Positions 62,600 to 64,000 of a DNA stretch of 64,000 nucleotides are shown piece by piece. Made by a program: the position numbers and the translations under genes. Numbering within the stretch: the stretch's first letter is position 1; the number at the start of each line of letters is the position of its first letter. This DNA is from Pseudomonas sp. QS1027 (GTDB taxonomy: Bacteria; Pseudomonadota; Gammaproteobacteria; Pseudomonadales; Pseudomonadaceae). The notes under the pieces were generated by a model. That model ran no database searches. It saw only the letters and a list, made by a program, of their open reading frames with translations, and was not told the origin of the DNA. The DNA is taken from positions 1 to 64,000 of the forward strand of contig NZ_PHSU01000026.1 in assembly GCF_002814235.1 (NCBI RefSeq). Reading direction: 5' to 3'.

Positions 62600-63673
62600 A
62601 TGCTGGCCTATATTTTTCGCCGACTGCTACTGATCATCCCGACCCTGTTCGGCATCCTGCTGATCAACTTCGTGATCATCCAGGCCGCCCCGGGGGGGCC
62701 GGTGGAGCAGATGATCGCCAAGCTCGAAGGCTTCGAAGGCGCCACCAGCCGGATCGCCGGCGGCGGCGCCGAAGTCTCGGTGGCCGGCTCCAGCTATCGC
62801 GGCGCCCAGGGCCTGGACCCGGCCCTGATCAAGGAAATCGAGCACATGTACGGCTTCGACAAGTCGGCGCCGGAACGCTTGTGGATCATGATCAAGAACT
62901 ACGCGACCCTGGACTTCGGCAACAGCTTCTTCCGCGATGCCAAGGTCGTCGACCTGATCAAGGAAAAAATGCCGGTGTCGATTTCCCTCGGGCTCTGGAG
63001 CACCCTGATCATGTACCTGGTCTCCATCCCCCTGGGCATTGCCAAGGCCACCCGCCACGGCAGTCATTTCGATGTCTGGACCAGTTCGGCGATCATCGTC
63101 GGTTATGCGATCCCGGCGTTCCTGTTCGCGATCCTGCTGATCGTGGTGTTCGCCGGCGGCAGCTACCTGAACTGGTTCCCCTTGCGTGGCCTGACCTCGA
63201 ACAACTTCGATCAGCTGAGCCTCGGCGGCAAGGTCCTCGACTACTTCTGGCACCTGGCGCTGCCGGTCACCGCCCTGGTCATCGGCAACTTCGCCACCAT
63301 GACCCTGCTGACCAAGAACAGCTTCCTCGATGAAATCAACAAGCAGTACGTGGTCACCGCCAAGGCCAAGGGCCTGACCCAACGCCGCGTGCTCTATGGC
63401 CACGTGTTCCGCAACGCCATGCTGCTGGTCATCGCCGGTTTCCCCTCGGCCTTCATGGGCATCTTCTTCACCGGCTCCCTGCTGGTGGAAGTGATCTTCT
63501 CCCTCGACGGCCTGGGCCTGATGAGCTTCGAAGCGGCAATCAACCGCGACTACCCGATCGTCTTCGGCACCCTGTTCATCTTCACCCTGCTGGGGCTGGT
63601 GGTGAAACTGATCGGCGACATTACCTACACCCTGGTCGATCCACGGATCGACTTCGAACATCGGGAGCATTGA
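62600..63673 (+). CDS. peptide ABC transporter permease (NppB/YejB-like)
   Basis: A 357-residue membrane protein: opening MLAYIFRRLLLIIPTLFGI, six main hydrophobic segments, a long periplasmic loop after the first (about 40-125) as in YejB, and the EAA-type loop TAKAKGLTQRRVLYGHVFRNA. The start is 4 bases after the upstream stop. It forms the channel with the next permease. Confidence 0.92.
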   Translation: MLAYIFRRLLLIIPTLFGILLINFVIIQAAPGGPVEQMIAKLEGFEGATSRIAGGGAEVSVAGSSYRGAQGLDPALIKEIEHMYGFDKSAPERLWIMIKNYATLDFGNSFFRDAKVVDLIKEKMPVSISLGLWSTLIMYLVSIPLGIAKATRHGSHFDVWTSSAIIVGYAIPAFLFAILLIVVFAGGSYLNWFPLRGLTSNNFDQLSLGGKVLDYFWHLALPVTALVIGNFATMTLLTKNSFLDEINKQYVVTAKAKGLTQRRVLYGHVFRNAMLLVIAGFPSAFMGIFFTGSLLVEVIFSLDGLGLMSFEAAINRDYPIVFGTLFIFTLLGLVVKLIGDITYTLVDPRIDFEHREH

Positions 63674-63674
63674 G

Positions 63675-64000
63675 ATGCAGTTATCCCCCCTCAATCGCCG
63701 ACGTTTCGAACGGTTCAAGGCCAACAAGCGCGGCTGGTGGTCGCTGTGGCTGTTCCTGGTACTGTTCGTCCTGAGCCTCGGCGCCGAACTGATCGCCAAT
63801 GACAAGCCACTGCTGGTGCACTACGACGACGGCTGGTATTTCCCGGCCCTCAAGCGTTATCCGGAAACCACCTTCGGTGGCGAGTTCCCCCTGGAGGCCA
63901 ACTACAAGAGCCCGTACATCCGCGAACTGCTCAAGGCCAAGGATGCCTGGATCCTGTGGGCGCCGATCCCGTTCAGCTATCAGAGCATCAATTACGACCT
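63675..64000 (+). CDS. peptide ABC transporter permease (NppC/YejE-like), partial
   Basis: The first 108 codons are in the window: LSPLNRRRFERFKANKRGWWS, one hydrophobic segment (about 23-40) and then the periplasmic loop with DGWYFPALKRYPETTFGGEF, as in YejE. It runs off the right edge. The ATG follows the previous stop by one base (TGAGATG). Confidence 0.9.
   Translation, partial: MQLSPLNRRRFERFKANKRGWWSLWLFLVLFVLSLGAELIANDKPLLVHYDDGWYFPALKRYPETTFGGEFPLEANYKSPYIRELLKAKDAWILWAPIPFSYQSINYD

Overview
The window is chromosomal DNA of a GC-rich gammaproteobacterium, almost certainly a Pseudomonas of the fluorescens group. The reasons are: the dnaQ-rnhA-methyltransferase-gloB-mltD-peptide ABC transporter block, which has the gene order I know from P. 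aeruginosa around mltD; an OprD porin; uvrB next to a class I aminotransferase; a SiaBCD-like module; Csu-type pili; and Pseudomonas REP palindromes in intergenic gaps. I see no prophage, insertion sequence, CRISPR array, tRNA or rRNA. Products are named by reading the sequences, without database searches.

Layout. 1-1958 (minus): a metal-buffering bufferin operon (BufA1, DoxX, alpha/beta hydrolase, BufA2). 2240-5254: a Sia-type partner-switching module controlling a diguanylate cyclase. 5297-6625: OprD porin. 6626-7097: a gap holding a candidate small RNA and a bidirectional terminator. 7098-10635: aminotransferase and uvrB. 10687-14622: TauE/SafE permease, AraC regulator, cytosine deaminase and a coupled zinc-ribbon-like unknown. 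14619-17170: secreted unknown, DapF-like protein lacking both catalytic cysteines, CMD-family protein. 17174-20979: glucarate catabolism (gudD, gudP, FadR-type regulator). 20992-23015: HxlR regulator and MFS exporter between two composite REP elements. 23039-26092: cytochrome b561 and catalase-type peroxidase divergent from an ECF sigma/anti-sigma pair, with the same bipartite promoter on both sides.

26108-33793: IclR regulator divergent from a seven-gene operon joining an ABC importer to a three-subunit HcnABC-like flavin dehydrogenase. 33804-40985 (minus): Csu-type chaperone-usher pilus operon with five pilin-like subunits. 41220-43829: ZapE/AFG1-family ATPase and LRR-kinase fusion. 43999-46750: YebC-family regulator and an orphan VgrG. 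46696-49685: LysR, phnW and phnX for 2-aminoethylphosphonate use. 49695-54113: small regulator/enzyme pairs (DUF2855/TetR, FMN reductase, LysR, GNAT). 54265-64000: dnaQ, rnhA, methyltransferase, gloB, mltD and an npp/yej-type peptide ABC transporter running off the end.

The observations I rate highest are: identical ECF promoter elements (GGAATAA-N14-CGTCTT) on both sides of the peroxidase/sigma gap; a candidate small RNA at about 6953-7068 formed by a nested dyad plus terminator; the DapF-like protein with Ser in both Cys positions; and the Sia-like module whose phosphatase has a CBS-like sensor in place of a membrane sensor. The expanded Csu operon and the co-centred HxlR operator come next.
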